Below, piece after piece: positions 20,416-27,808 of a stretch of 32,437 nt of DNA. Position 1 is the first letter of the stretch, and each line of letters starts with the position of its first letter. The stretch covers positions 1 to 32,437 of the forward strand of contig JAGTRL010000012.1 of assembly GCA_018261815.1 (NCBI GenBank). The letters are read 5' to 3'. A program made the translations under genes and the position numbers. Source of the stretch: Pseudomonadota bacterium (GTDB lineage: Bacteria > Pseudomonadota > Gammaproteobacteria > Burkholderiales > Burkholderiaceae_C). The notes under the pieces were generated by a model. It did no database searches and was not told the origin of the DNA. It saw only the letters and a program-made list of their open reading frames with translations.

Positions 20416-21216
20416 TCAGCGGTGCGCCGGCTCGTCGGCGCGCGTCAGCCAGTAGGCGCCGAGGATCGGGATGAAGGTCAGCGCGATGATCACCACCGCC
20501 ACCACGTTGGTGACCGGGCGCTGGCGCGGACGGATCAGCTCCTGCAGCATCCAGATCGGCAGCGTGGTCTGCTGGCCGGCGGTGAAGGTGGTGACGATGA
20601 CCTCGTCGAAGCTCAGCGCGAAGGCCAGCAGCGCACCGGCCAGCAACGCCGAGCCCAGCTGCGGCAGGATGATGTGGCGCACGGTCTGGAAGCCGTCGGC
20701 ACCCAGGTCCATGCTGGCTTCGATCAGGTTCGGGTTCAGGCGCCGCAGCCGCGCGATGGCGTTGTTGAACACCACCACCACGCAGAAGGTGGCGTGGCCG
20801 ATGACGATGGTCCAGAACGAGAACGGAATGTGCAGCGTGCCGTAGGCCGAACGCAGCGCGATGCCGGTGATGACACCGGGCAAGGCGATCGGCAGGATCA
20901 GCAGCAGCGAGATCGCATCGCGGCCGAAGAAGGTCGTGCGCGCCAGTGCCGCCGCGGCCAGCGCCCCCAGCACCACCGCGATGGCGGTGGACCAGGCAGC
21001 CACCTCGAAGCTGAGCTGGATCGCCGCCCACACGTCCTCGCGCTGCCAGGCCACGCCGAACCACTGCGTCGTGAGTGCCGGCGGCGGGAAGACATAACTC
21101 TTGTCCTCAGCGCTGAAGGCATACAGGATGATCAGCGCCAGCGGGATGTGCAGGAAGGCGATGGCACCCCAGGCCGCGGCCTTCAGCCCCCAGCCTGCGC
21201 GCGGCTCAGAGCGCAT
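20416..21216 (-). CDS. ydcV: polyamine-type ABC transporter permease (YdcV-like)
   Basis: A 266-residue inner-membrane permease of the PotC type. It starts with a short cytoplasmic tail and a first helix ([23 protein letters not shown]). It contains about six hydrophobic segments and the EAA coupling loop [23 protein letters not shown] (about 170-192). [12 protein letters not shown] is typical of PotC-family members. The ATG at 21216 lies inside the end of the ydcU-like gene (11-base overlap); the open frame extends further upstream but only into ydcU coding sequence. Works with the YdcU-like permease as the membrane channel. Substrate (putrescine or another amine) is inferred from operon context. 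Confidence 0.88.
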   Translation of the reverse strand: MRSEPRAGWGLKAAAWGAIAFLHIPLALIILYAFSAEDKSYVFPPPALTTQWFGVAWQREDVWAAIQLSFEVAAWSTAIAVVLGALAAAALARTTFFGRDAISLLLILPIALPGVITGIALRSAYGTLHIPFSFWTIVIGHATFCVVVVFNNAIARLRRLNPNLIEASMDLGADGFQTVRHIILPQLGSALLAGALLAFALSFDEVIVTTFTAGQQTTLPIWMLQELIRPRQRPVTNVVAVVIIALTFIPILGAYWLTRADEPAHR

Positions 21217-22150
21217 CGAAGGCCCCCATGCGCTTGGCCAGCCACAGGTAGACACCGACCACGACGATCGGCACCAGCGAGAAGGCGGCTGCAAATGGCA
21301 GGTTGCCGGCCACGCCCTGCTGCATGTAGACCACCTGGCCGATGTAGCGCGTGCTGTCGCCGATGACCTGCGGAATGATGTAGTCGCCCAAGGTCAGGCT
21401 GAAGGTGAAGATCGACCCGGCGGCGATGCCCGGCAGCGCCAGCGGCAGGATCACCTTACGCAGGGTCAATGCAGGGCTCGCACCCAGGTCGCCCGAGGCT
21501 TCGATGTACGAACCCGGAATGCGCTCGATGGCGGCCTGCACGGGCAGGATCATGAACGGCAGCCACATGTAGACGAAGACGATGAAGGTGCCGATGGCCG
21601 AGAAGCTCAAGCTCGGCCCGCCGATTGACGGCAGGCTCAGCAGCGCGTCGAGCAGCCACACCAGGTGCAGCTCGTGCGCCAGCCACGAGATCGCGCCTTC
21701 GCGTGCCAGCAGCAGCTTCCACGCATACAGCCGCACCAGGTAGCTCGACCACAGCGGCAGCATCACCGCGATGTAGAGCAGCGCCTTCTGCGCACCGGTG
21801 GCGTAGCGCGCCATGTAGTAGGCCAGCGGGAAGGCGATGGCCACGCAGGCCAGCGTCACGGCGACGGCCATCGTCACCGAGCGGCGCACCACGTCCAGGT
21901 TGGCCGGGTTGCCGATCTCGACGAAGTTGCGCAGCGTGAACTCGCGCACCACCTGTCCGGTGAAGTCGTCGATGCCGAAGAAGGCGTTGGCCAGCAGCGC
22001 GAACAGCGAGCCGAGGTAGATGACGCCGAACCACAGCAACGGCGGCGCCAGCAGCGCCAGCAGCAGCAAGCCGCGGCGTGTGTACAGCAGGTCCGAGATG
22101 CGGCGCCGCAGGCCGCCGGCCGGCGCGGGCAAGGCCAGCGCGGTGTTCAC
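21206..22150 (-). CDS. ydcU: polyamine-type ABC transporter permease (YdcU-like)
   Basis: A 314-residue PotB-type permease. About six transmembrane segments, with the first long hydrophobic run at about 30-50 ([21 protein letters not shown]) and the EAA coupling loop [25 protein letters not shown]. The start is GTG 22150, because this overlaps the ATPase stop by four bases (GTGA); upstream in-frame codons are only the shadow of the ATPase gene. This is tight translational coupling. Extra residues at the N terminus (about 25 before the first helix) are usual for YdcU-like members. Confidence 0.87.
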   Translation of the reverse strand: MNTALALPAPAGGLRRRISDLLYTRRGLLLLALLAPPLLWFGVIYLGSLFALLANAFFGIDDFTGQVVREFTLRNFVEIGNPANLDVVRRSVTMAVAVTLACVAIAFPLAYYMARYATGAQKALLYIAVMLPLWSSYLVRLYAWKLLLAREGAISWLAHELHLVWLLDALLSLPSIGGPSLSFSAIGTFIVFVYMWLPFMILPVQAAIERIPGSYIEASGDLGASPALTLRKVILPLALPGIAAGSIFTFSLTLGDYIIPQVIGDSTRYIGQVVYMQQGVAGNLPFAAAFSLVPIVVVGVYLWLAKRMGAFDAL

Positions 22151-23163
22151 GCCACCGGCTCCACGTCGAGCGCATGCACCGCGCCCGCGTCCCAGTGCAG
22201 CTGCACCGCTTCGCCGGGCGCCGGCCAACGCGTGTCTGGGGCTTCGGGCAGGTCGGCCTGCAGCAGCGCGCCGGCCACGTCGACCTTGAGGCGCGTGAAG
22301 GCGCCGAAGTACTGCACCTCGCGCACCGCGCCGATGGCGCGCGCGCCATCGGCCGCGCCGAGGCGGATGCGCTCGGGCCGCAGCATGGCGCTGCTGCGGC
22401 CGGTCAGGCGCATCGCGGCATCGCCGTCCAGCACGTTGGCCGCGCCGACGAAGTTGGCGACGAAGCGCGTGGCCGGGGCGTTGTAGACCTGCTGTGGCGT
22501 GCCCACCTGCTCCAGCCGGCCCTTGTTGAACACACCGATGCGGTCGCTCATCGACAGCGCCTCGTGCTGGTCGTGCGTGATGAAAAGGAAGGTGATGCCC
22601 AGCCGACGCTGCAGCGCCTTGAGCTCGCTTTGCATCTGCTCGCGCAGCTTCAGGTCGAGCGCGCCCAGCGGTTCGTCCAGCAGCAGCACCTGCGGCTGGC
22701 TGATCAGCGCACGCGCCAAGGCCACGCGCTGGCGCTGGCCGCCGGACAGCTGCGCCGGCCGGCGGTCGCCGACGCCGGCCAGTTCCACCAGCGCCAACAG
22801 CTCGTCGGCACGGCGCGCTCGCTCCGCCTTGTCCACCTTGCGCACCATCAGCGCATAGGCGACGTTGTCGCGGATGCTCATGTGCGGGAACAGCGCGTAG
22901 TCCTGGAACACGGTGTTCACCGGCCGTGCGTAGGGCGGCTGCATCGTCACGTCCTGCCCACCGATCAGCACGCGGCCGGCCGTCGGCAGCGTGAAACCGC
23001 CGATCATGCGCAGGCAGGTGGTCTTGCCCGAGCCCGAAGGCCCGAGCAGCGTGAAGAACTCGCCGGCCTCGATCGTCAGATCGACGCCGTCGACCGCACG
23101 CACCTCATGGCCGGCGCTGCCGAAGATGCAGGAGACGCGGTCGAGCGTGACCGCCGCCGTCAT
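22147..23163 (-). CDS. ydcT: polyamine-type ABC transporter ATP-binding protein (YdcT-like)
   Basis: A 338-residue PotA-type ATPase that drives the importer. Walker A GPSGSGKT (41-48), Q-loop Gln87 (FQDYALFPHM), signature LSGGQRQRV (139-147), Walker B LLLDEPLGALD (160-170) and H-loop His197 (ITHDQHEAL). The C-terminal part (from about 235) is a TOBE-like regulatory domain, ending [17 protein letters not shown]. The ATG at 23163 abuts the TAG stop of the binding-protein gene with no gap. Cytoplasmic, peripheral to the membrane. Confidence 0.92.
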   Translation of the reverse strand: MTAAVTLDRVSCIFGSAGHEVRAVDGVDLTIEAGEFFTLLGPSGSGKTTCLRMIGGFTLPTAGRVLIGGQDVTMQPPYARPVNTVFQDYALFPHMSIRDNVAYALMVRKVDKAERARRADELLALVELAGVGDRRPAQLSGGQRQRVALARALISQPQVLLLDEPLGALDLKLREQMQSELKALQRRLGITFLFITHDQHEALSMSDRIGVFNKGRLEQVGTPQQVYNAPATRFVANFVGAANVLDGDAAMRLTGRSSAMLRPERIRLGAADGARAIGAVREVQYFGAFTRLKVDVAGALLQADLPEAPDTRWPAPGEAVQLHWDAGAVHALDVEPVA

Positions 23164-24336
23164 CTACCGGCCACCGAGGACGGCGATGTAGTCCGAGACC
23201 CACTTGTGGTACGGAATGCACTGGTCGTTGTGGCTGGCGCATTTGGTCGTCGGCGTCTTCCAGAAGGCGATCTTGTCGAAGCTCTCGTAGCCCTGGCGCT
23301 TGCAGCCCTCGTCGGTCAGCAGCTTGTTGCCCTTGCAGGCCGCGGGCACGGCGGGCACCGAGCCGAACCAGGCCGCCAGGTCGCCCTGCAGCTTGGCATT
23401 CAGCGAATGCTCCATCCACAGGTAGGCGCAATTGGGGTGCTTGGCATCGACGTGCATCATCGTGCTGTCGGCCCAGCCGGTGGCGCCTTCGACCGGCACC
23501 ACGGTGGCGATGGGCCGCTTCTTCGAGCCCAGGATGTTGGCCTGGAACTGCCAGCTCGACGACGCGACCACGCCCTCGTTGGTGAAGTCGTCGATCTGCA
23601 CGAAGGCGTCGTGCCAGTACTTGCCGACGATCTTGCGCTGGCCGCGCAGCAGCTCCAGCGCCGCCTTGTACTGCGCCTCGTTCAGCTCGTACGGGTCCTT
23701 GATGCCCAGGGCCGGGTTCTTGGTCTTCAGGTAGAGCGCGGCATCGGCGATGTAGATGGGGCCATCGAAGGCCTGCACCCGGCCCTTGTTGCTCTTGCCG
23801 TCGGGCAGCGTCTGCTCCTCGAAGACCACGTTCCAGCTGGTCGGCGGCTTGTCCTTGAAGACATCCTTGTTGTACATCAGCACGTTCCAGCCCCACTGGT
23901 AGGGCACGCCGTAGTGCGTGTTGTTCTCGTAGTGCCAGGGCGCCTTCTGCAGCCGCGGGTCGATGTTCTTGTAGCTGGGGATCAAGTTGACGTTGATGGG
24001 CTGCACCTTCTTGCCGCGGATCAGCCGGGTGCTGGCGTCGCCCGAGGCGGTGACCAGGTCGAAGCCGCCCTCGTTCATCAGCGCCACCATCTCGTCGCTG
24101 GTGCCGGCCGTCTTGACGTTGACCTTGCAGCCGGTGGCCTTCTCGAAATCGGTCACCCAGTCGAAGTTCTTGTCGGTGGCGCCGCGCTCGATGTAGCCGG
24201 CCCAGGCCACGATGTCGACCTGGCCCTCGCCCTTGCCCAGCTTCTGCACGGCCTTCTGGGCGGTGACGGGCGTGGCCACGGCAAATGCCGCGGCGGCGAT
24301 GGCAAAGGCGCTCAGCAACGGAAGGCGGCGTGTCAT
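23164..24336 (-). CDS. ydcS: polyamine-type ABC transporter substrate-binding protein (YdcS/PotD-like)
   Basis: A 390-residue periplasmic binding protein, first gene of the ydcSTUV-patD-like operon. Sec signal peptide MTRRLPLLSAFAIAAAAF with probable cleavage after VTA (VTAQK, about residue 25). The mature part shows PotD-like stretches (EGQVDIVAWAGYIERG, KATGCKVNVKTAGTSDEMVALM, GGFDLVTASGDASTRLI). Start ATG 24336 has CAGGAGAT eight or so bases upstream; an in-frame ATG 17 codons earlier would put arginines and prolines before the signal and is rejected. The ligand is inferred to be putrescine, spermidine or a related amine because of patD downstream. No strong promoter boxes were recognised in the 158-base upstream gap. 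Confidence 0.88.
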   Translation of the reverse strand: MTRRLPLLSAFAIAAAAFAVATPVTAQKAVQKLGKGEGQVDIVAWAGYIERGATDKNFDWVTDFEKATGCKVNVKTAGTSDEMVALMNEGGFDLVTASGDASTRLIRGKKVQPINVNLIPSYKNIDPRLQKAPWHYENNTHYGVPYQWGWNVLMYNKDVFKDKPPTSWNVVFEEQTLPDGKSNKGRVQAFDGPIYIADAALYLKTKNPALGIKDPYELNEAQYKAALELLRGQRKIVGKYWHDAFVQIDDFTNEGVVASSSWQFQANILGSKKRPIATVVPVEGATGWADSTMMHVDAKHPNCAYLWMEHSLNAKLQGDLAAWFGSVPAVPAACKGNKLLTDEGCKRQGYESFDKIAFWKTPTTKCASHNDQCIPYHKWVSDYIAVLGGR

Positions 24337-24494
24337 GGGCAATCTCCTGGCAGGGGTGGACAACCGCGCCCCACTGGGGCACGGCACAGGGGCCGCACGA
24401 TACGGACGACGCGCGGCGCTGTGAAATTCAATGGAGCGGCAGCGAGCGGTCTAGAAAATCGATATCCAGACAAACCCGCAGCCGCGCAGCAGGC

Positions 24495-25193
24495 TCAGCC
24501 GAACCAGGCCACCTTGCCCGAGGCCACGTCGTGCATGGCATAGACGATCTTCAGCTTGCCTTCTCGCACCAGGCCAGCCATGGTCTCGCTGCGGCTGGTG
24601 AGCTGGGCCGCCGCGTCCTTGGCGTTGCGCTCGGCCACGCGTTGCACCAGCGCCTTGTCCTTGGACGAAGGCACGCCTTTGTAGTCGAGCTGAGTCAGTG
24701 CCGGGCGGATCTGCAGCAGCACGCCGGTCAGGCTGCCGAGCTTGGCATCGTCGATGGCGCCCTTGACCGCGCCGCATTTGCTGTGGTCGAGCACGACGAT
24801 CAGCTTCGCCCCAGCCAGCGCGGTGGCGAACTCCAGGCTGCCGATGATGTCGGTGCTGGCAATGTTGCCGGCGATGCGCGCCACGAACATCGCGCCGATC
24901 TGCTGGTCGAACACCAGCTCCGGCGGCACGCGGCTGTCGATGCAGCCCAGCACCGCGGCAAAGGGCGCTTGTTGCGCCGCGGTGCTGCGCACCTGCTCCA
25001 GCAGGTCGCAGTTCAGCGCCTGGCCGGCCACGAAGCGGGCGTTGCCTTCCTGCAGCCGCTTCAGCGCCGCCTCGGGCGTCTTGGCCTCCTGCATCTGCGG
25101 CGTGAAGGCCACGCATTGGTCCTTGGCGATCGCGCTGCCCGTCAGGCCGGCGAATGTGGTCAAGCCAGCCAGAGATTGGCGTCGGTTCATCAT
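24495..25193 (-). CDS. beta-class carbonic anhydrase with export signal
   Basis: A 232-residue zinc enzyme converting CO2 and water to bicarbonate. Zinc ligands and catalytic dyad are visible: Cys84-Ile-Asp86-Ser-Arg88 and His137-Ser-Lys-Cys140-Gly. The N terminus [26 protein letters not shown] looks like an export signal, with paired arginines ahead of a modest hydrophobic stretch, so a periplasmic (possibly Tat-exported) enzyme is likely. ATG 25193 has GGAGG about five bases upstream; ATG 25190 is the alternative. It lies downstream of nothing on its strand, diverging from the aminotransferase gene over 110 bases. Its stop is 158 bases from the binding-protein start, in an AT-richer gap in which I see no gene. 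Confidence 0.9.
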   Translation of the reverse strand: MMNRRQSLAGLTTFAGLTGSAIAKDQCVAFTPQMQEAKTPEAALKRLQEGNARFVAGQALNCDLLEQVRSTAAQQAPFAAVLGCIDSRVPPELVFDQQIGAMFVARIAGNIASTDIIGSLEFATALAGAKLIVVLDHSKCGAVKGAIDDAKLGSLTGVLLQIRPALTQLDYKGVPSSKDKALVQRVAERNAKDAAAQLTSRSETMAGLVREGKLKIVYAMHDVASGKVAWFG

Positions 25194-25255
25194 CGAGCCC
25201 TCCGGTGAAGGTCGAGCGATTCTGACGGCAAGCGCAGGTCGCATCGCCAACGGTG

Positions 25256-25281
25256 AGTGTGTGGAACACTTGCCACACACT
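25256..25281. promoter_or_regulatory. 26-bp inverted repeat, candidate operator
   Basis: AGTGTGTGG (25256-25264) and CCACACACT (25273-25281) are perfect 9-bp inverted repeats around an 8-base spacer (AACACTTG). The element lies in the 110-base divergent spacer, 22 bases before the aminotransferase ATG and 62 bases before the carbonic anhydrase ATG. A smaller GTGT-GGA-ACAC palindrome is nested in its left half. Position and symmetry suggest a dimeric repressor or activator site. The regulator is unknown. Confidence 0.5.
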
Positions 25282-25303
25282 TCCAGGCAGACCACGTCAG
25301 ACC

Positions 25304-26653
25304 ATGGCACAACGACCCGATACCCACATCCTGCACCGCCAGATAGCGCACACGCTGCCGGTGGCCGCCAGTGCCCAGGGCGTCTACATCACCGACAGCC
25401 AGGGCCGCCAGTACCTCGACGCCTCCGGCGGCGCGGCCGTGTCCTGCCTGGGCCATGGCCACCCCGAGGTGCTGGCGGCCATGCATGCCCAGCTCGACCG
25501 GCTGGCCTATGCCCACACCGGCTTCTTCACCACCGACGTGGCCGAGGAACTGGCCGACCTGCTGGTGCAGGGCGCGCCGGCCGGCACCAGCCATGCGTAC
25601 TTCGTGTCCGGCGGGTCCGAGGCGGTGGAGGCGGCGCTGAAGATGGCGCGCCAGTATTTCGTCGAGATCGGTCAGCCGCAGCGCCGCCATTTCATCGCGC
25701 GTCGGCAGAGTTACCACGGCAACACGCTGGGCGCGCTGGCGGTGGGCGGCAACGCCTGGCGGCGAAGGCAGTTCGCGCCCCTGTTGGTGGAGGTGTCCCA
25801 TGTCGCGCCCTGCTACGAGTACCGCGACCGCCGCGCCGACGAAAGCGCCGAGGCCTACGGCCAGCGCCTGGTCGCCGAGTTGGCGGTGGCCATCGATGCC
25901 CTGGGCGGCGAGAACGTCATCGCCTTCGTGGCCGAAACGGTCGGCGGCGCCACCCAAGGCGCGGTGACCCCCGTGCCGGGCTACCTGCGCGGCGTGCGCG
26001 AGCTGTGCACGCGCCACGGCATCCTGCTGATCCTGGACGAGGTGATGTGCGGCATGGGCCGCTGCGGCACGCTGCATGCCTGCGAGGCCGAGGACGTGGT
26101 GCCCGACCTGCTGGTGGTGGCCAAGGGCCTCGGCGGCGGCTACCAGCCGATCGGCGCGGTGCTGGCGCAAGCGCAGGTCGTCCAGGCCTTCGCTCGGGGC
26201 AGCGGTGCCTTCCAGCACGGCCACACCTACATCGGCCATGCGATGGCCTGCGCGGCGGCGCTGGCGGTGCAGAAGGTCATCCAGCGCGATGGGCTGCTGC
26301 AGCAGGTGCAGCGCCAGGGCGTCGGCCTGCGCGAGCGGCTGCATTCGGCTTTCGGCAAGCACCCGCAGGTCGGCGACATCCGTGGCCGCGGGCTGTTCCA
26401 GGCCATCGAGCTGGTGGCCGACCGGGCGACCAAAGCCCCATTCGATCCGGCGTACAAGCTGCACGCGCGCATCAAGGCCCAGGCCATGGCCGAAGGCCTG
26501 ATGGTCTACCCGATGGGCGGCACCCTCGATGGCCAGCACGGGGACCATGTATTGCTGGCGCCGCCCTTCATCGTCGACGACGCGCAGCTCGACCTGATCG
26601 TGCAGCGCCTGGCGCGGGCCGTCGACACGGCGCTGGCCTCCTTGCCGCGCTGA
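25304..26653 (+). CDS. class III PLP-dependent aminotransferase, substrate unknown
   Basis: A 449-residue fold-type I aminotransferase of the omega-amino acid/ornithine group, usually annotated as aspartate aminotransferase family protein. Features: [23 protein letters not shown] (about 39-60), phosphate-binding [16 protein letters not shown] (101-116), [16 protein letters not shown], cofactor Asp245 ([13 protein letters not shown]) and PLP lysine Lys274 ([16 protein letters not shown]). Start ATG 25304 is preferred; a GTG 51 bases upstream would place the start inside the inverted repeat. Such enzymes move an amino group from omega-amino acids, diamines or beta-alanine-like compounds to pyruvate or 2-oxoglutarate. 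Nearness to patD makes an amine substrate attractive, but the gene is on the opposite strand and this is inference only. Confidence 0.87.
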   Translation: MAQRPDTHILHRQIAHTLPVAASAQGVYITDSQGRQYLDASGGAAVSCLGHGHPEVLAAMHAQLDRLAYAHTGFFTTDVAEELADLLVQGAPAGTSHAYFVSGGSEAVEAALKMARQYFVEIGQPQRRHFIARRQSYHGNTLGALAVGGNAWRRRQFAPLLVEVSHVAPCYEYRDRRADESAEAYGQRLVAELAVAIDALGGENVIAFVAETVGGATQGAVTPVPGYLRGVRELCTRHGILLILDEVMCGMGRCGTLHACEAEDVVPDLLVVAKGLGGGYQPIGAVLAQAQVVQAFARGSGAFQHGHTYIGHAMACAAALAVQKVIQRDGLLQQVQRQGVGLRERLHSAFGKHPQVGDIRGRGLFQAIELVADRATKAPFDPAYKLHARIKAQAMAEGLMVYPMGGTLDGQHGDHVLLAPPFIVDDAQLDLIVQRLARAVDTALASLPR

Positions 26654-26739
26654 GGACGACCCGGGTACCAGGGAGGTCGGCCATGCGTTATCGTTGGTCG
26701 ACCCCGCCCTTTCATCAAACCGTCATTTGGAGTCCGACG

Positions 26740-27723
26740 ATGACACGAAGCATCACCCCGCTGCGCGCCGCGCTGGCCGCATCCGCCCTGGCCCTGGCCC
26801 TGCCCTGGACGCCGGCCGTCGCCCAGCAGAAGTTCGTCACCATCGGCACCGGCGGCGTCACCGGCGTGTACTACGCGGCCGGCGGCGCCATCTGCCGGCT
26901 GGTCAACAAGGACCGCGCCAAGCATGGCATCCGCTGCTCGGTGGAATCGACCGGCGGCTCGGTCTTCAACGTCAACACCATCAAGTCGGGCGAGTTGGAC
27001 CTGGGCTTTGCGCAGTCCGACGTGCAGTTCAACGCCCTCAAGGGCGTGGGCGCCTTCAAGGACGCCGGCCCGTGGACCGATGAGCGCGCGGTGTTCTCGG
27101 TGCACCCCGAGCCCTTCACGGTGCTGGCGCGCAAGGAAGCCAACGTCAAGAGCTTCAATGACTTCAAGGGCAAGCGCTTCAACGTCGGCAACCCCGGCTC
27201 GGGCACGCGCGCGTCGATGGAAGAGCTGCTCGCGGCGATGAACTGGAAGCTCACCGACTTCTCGCTGGCTTCGGAGCTGAAGGCGGACGAGCATGGCCCC
27301 GCCCTGTGCGACGGCAAGATCGACGGCTTCTTCTATGGCGTGGGCCACCCTTCTGCCAACATCCAGGACCCGACCACCTCCTGCGGCGCCAAGCTGGTGT
27401 CGCTGACCGGGCCGGCGGTCGACAAGCTGGTGGCCGAACGGCCCTACTACGCCAAGGTCACGATCCCGGCCGCGCTGTACCCCAACAACCCCGAGGCCAC
27501 CAACACCTATGGCGTGCTGGCCACGGTGGTGTCGTCGAGCAAGGTGCCGACCGAGACGGTGTACCAGGTGGTGAAGGCGGTGTTCGACAACTTCGAGGAG
27601 TTCAAGAAGCTGCACCCGGCGCTGGCCAACCTGAAGCCCGAGAACATGATCAAGGATGGCCTGTCGGCACCGCTGCACGACGGCGCGCTGAAGTACTACA
27701 AGGAAAAGGGCTGGATCAAGTAG
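26740..27723 (+). CDS. TAXI-family TRAP transporter solute-binding protein
   Basis: A 327-residue periplasmic protein. Sec signal at residues 1 to about 28 (hydrophobic [14 protein letters not shown], cleavage near AVAQQ). The mature protein starts [26 protein letters not shown], the hallmark of the TAXI family, followed by [25 protein letters not shown] and [23 protein letters not shown]. Known TAXI proteins bind glutamate, 2-oxoglutarate or related acids; the ligand here is unknown. Start ATG 26740 has TTGGAG 7-12 bases upstream. The 86-base gap behind the aminotransferase holds a GGTCGACC palindrome but no clear promoter. The partner permease follows after a terminator. Confidence 0.93.
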   Translation: MTRSITPLRAALAASALALALPWTPAVAQQKFVTIGTGGVTGVYYAAGGAICRLVNKDRAKHGIRCSVESTGGSVFNVNTIKSGELDLGFAQSDVQFNALKGVGAFKDAGPWTDERAVFSVHPEPFTVLARKEANVKSFNDFKGKRFNVGNPGSGTRASMEELLAAMNWKLTDFSLASELKADEHGPALCDGKIDGFFYGVGHPSANIQDPTTSCGAKLVSLTGPAVDKLVAERPYYAKVTIPAALYPNNPEATNTYGVLATVVSSSKVPTETVYQVVKAVFDNFEEFKKLHPALANLKPENMIKDGLSAPLHDGALKYYKEKGWIK

Positions 27724-27751
27724 GCCGGGGCCAGCGTTCGCGCACGCACGC

Positions 27752-27779
27752 GGGGCGAAGCCAGGGCTTCGCCCCTTTT
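27752..27779 (+). terminator. intrinsic terminator between TRAP binding protein and permease genes
   Basis: GGGGCGAAGC (27752-27761) and GCTTCGCCCC (27766-27775) form a perfect 10-bp stem around a CAGG loop, followed at once by TTTT (27776-27779). This is a textbook rho-independent terminator, 28 bases after the stop of the binding-protein gene and 29 bases before the permease start. No promoter is evident after it, so it probably allows partial read-through and keeps permease expression below that of the binding protein. Confidence 0.85.
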
Positions 27780-27808
27780 CATTTGTCTGACACGCGAGAA
27801 CCACCGCC

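Noticed and set aside
18377-21064. A minus-strand frame of nearly 900 codons spanning LysR, patD and part of ydcV.
   Set aside because: It crosses three well-supported genes on both strands in a different frame and has only compositionally biased sequence.
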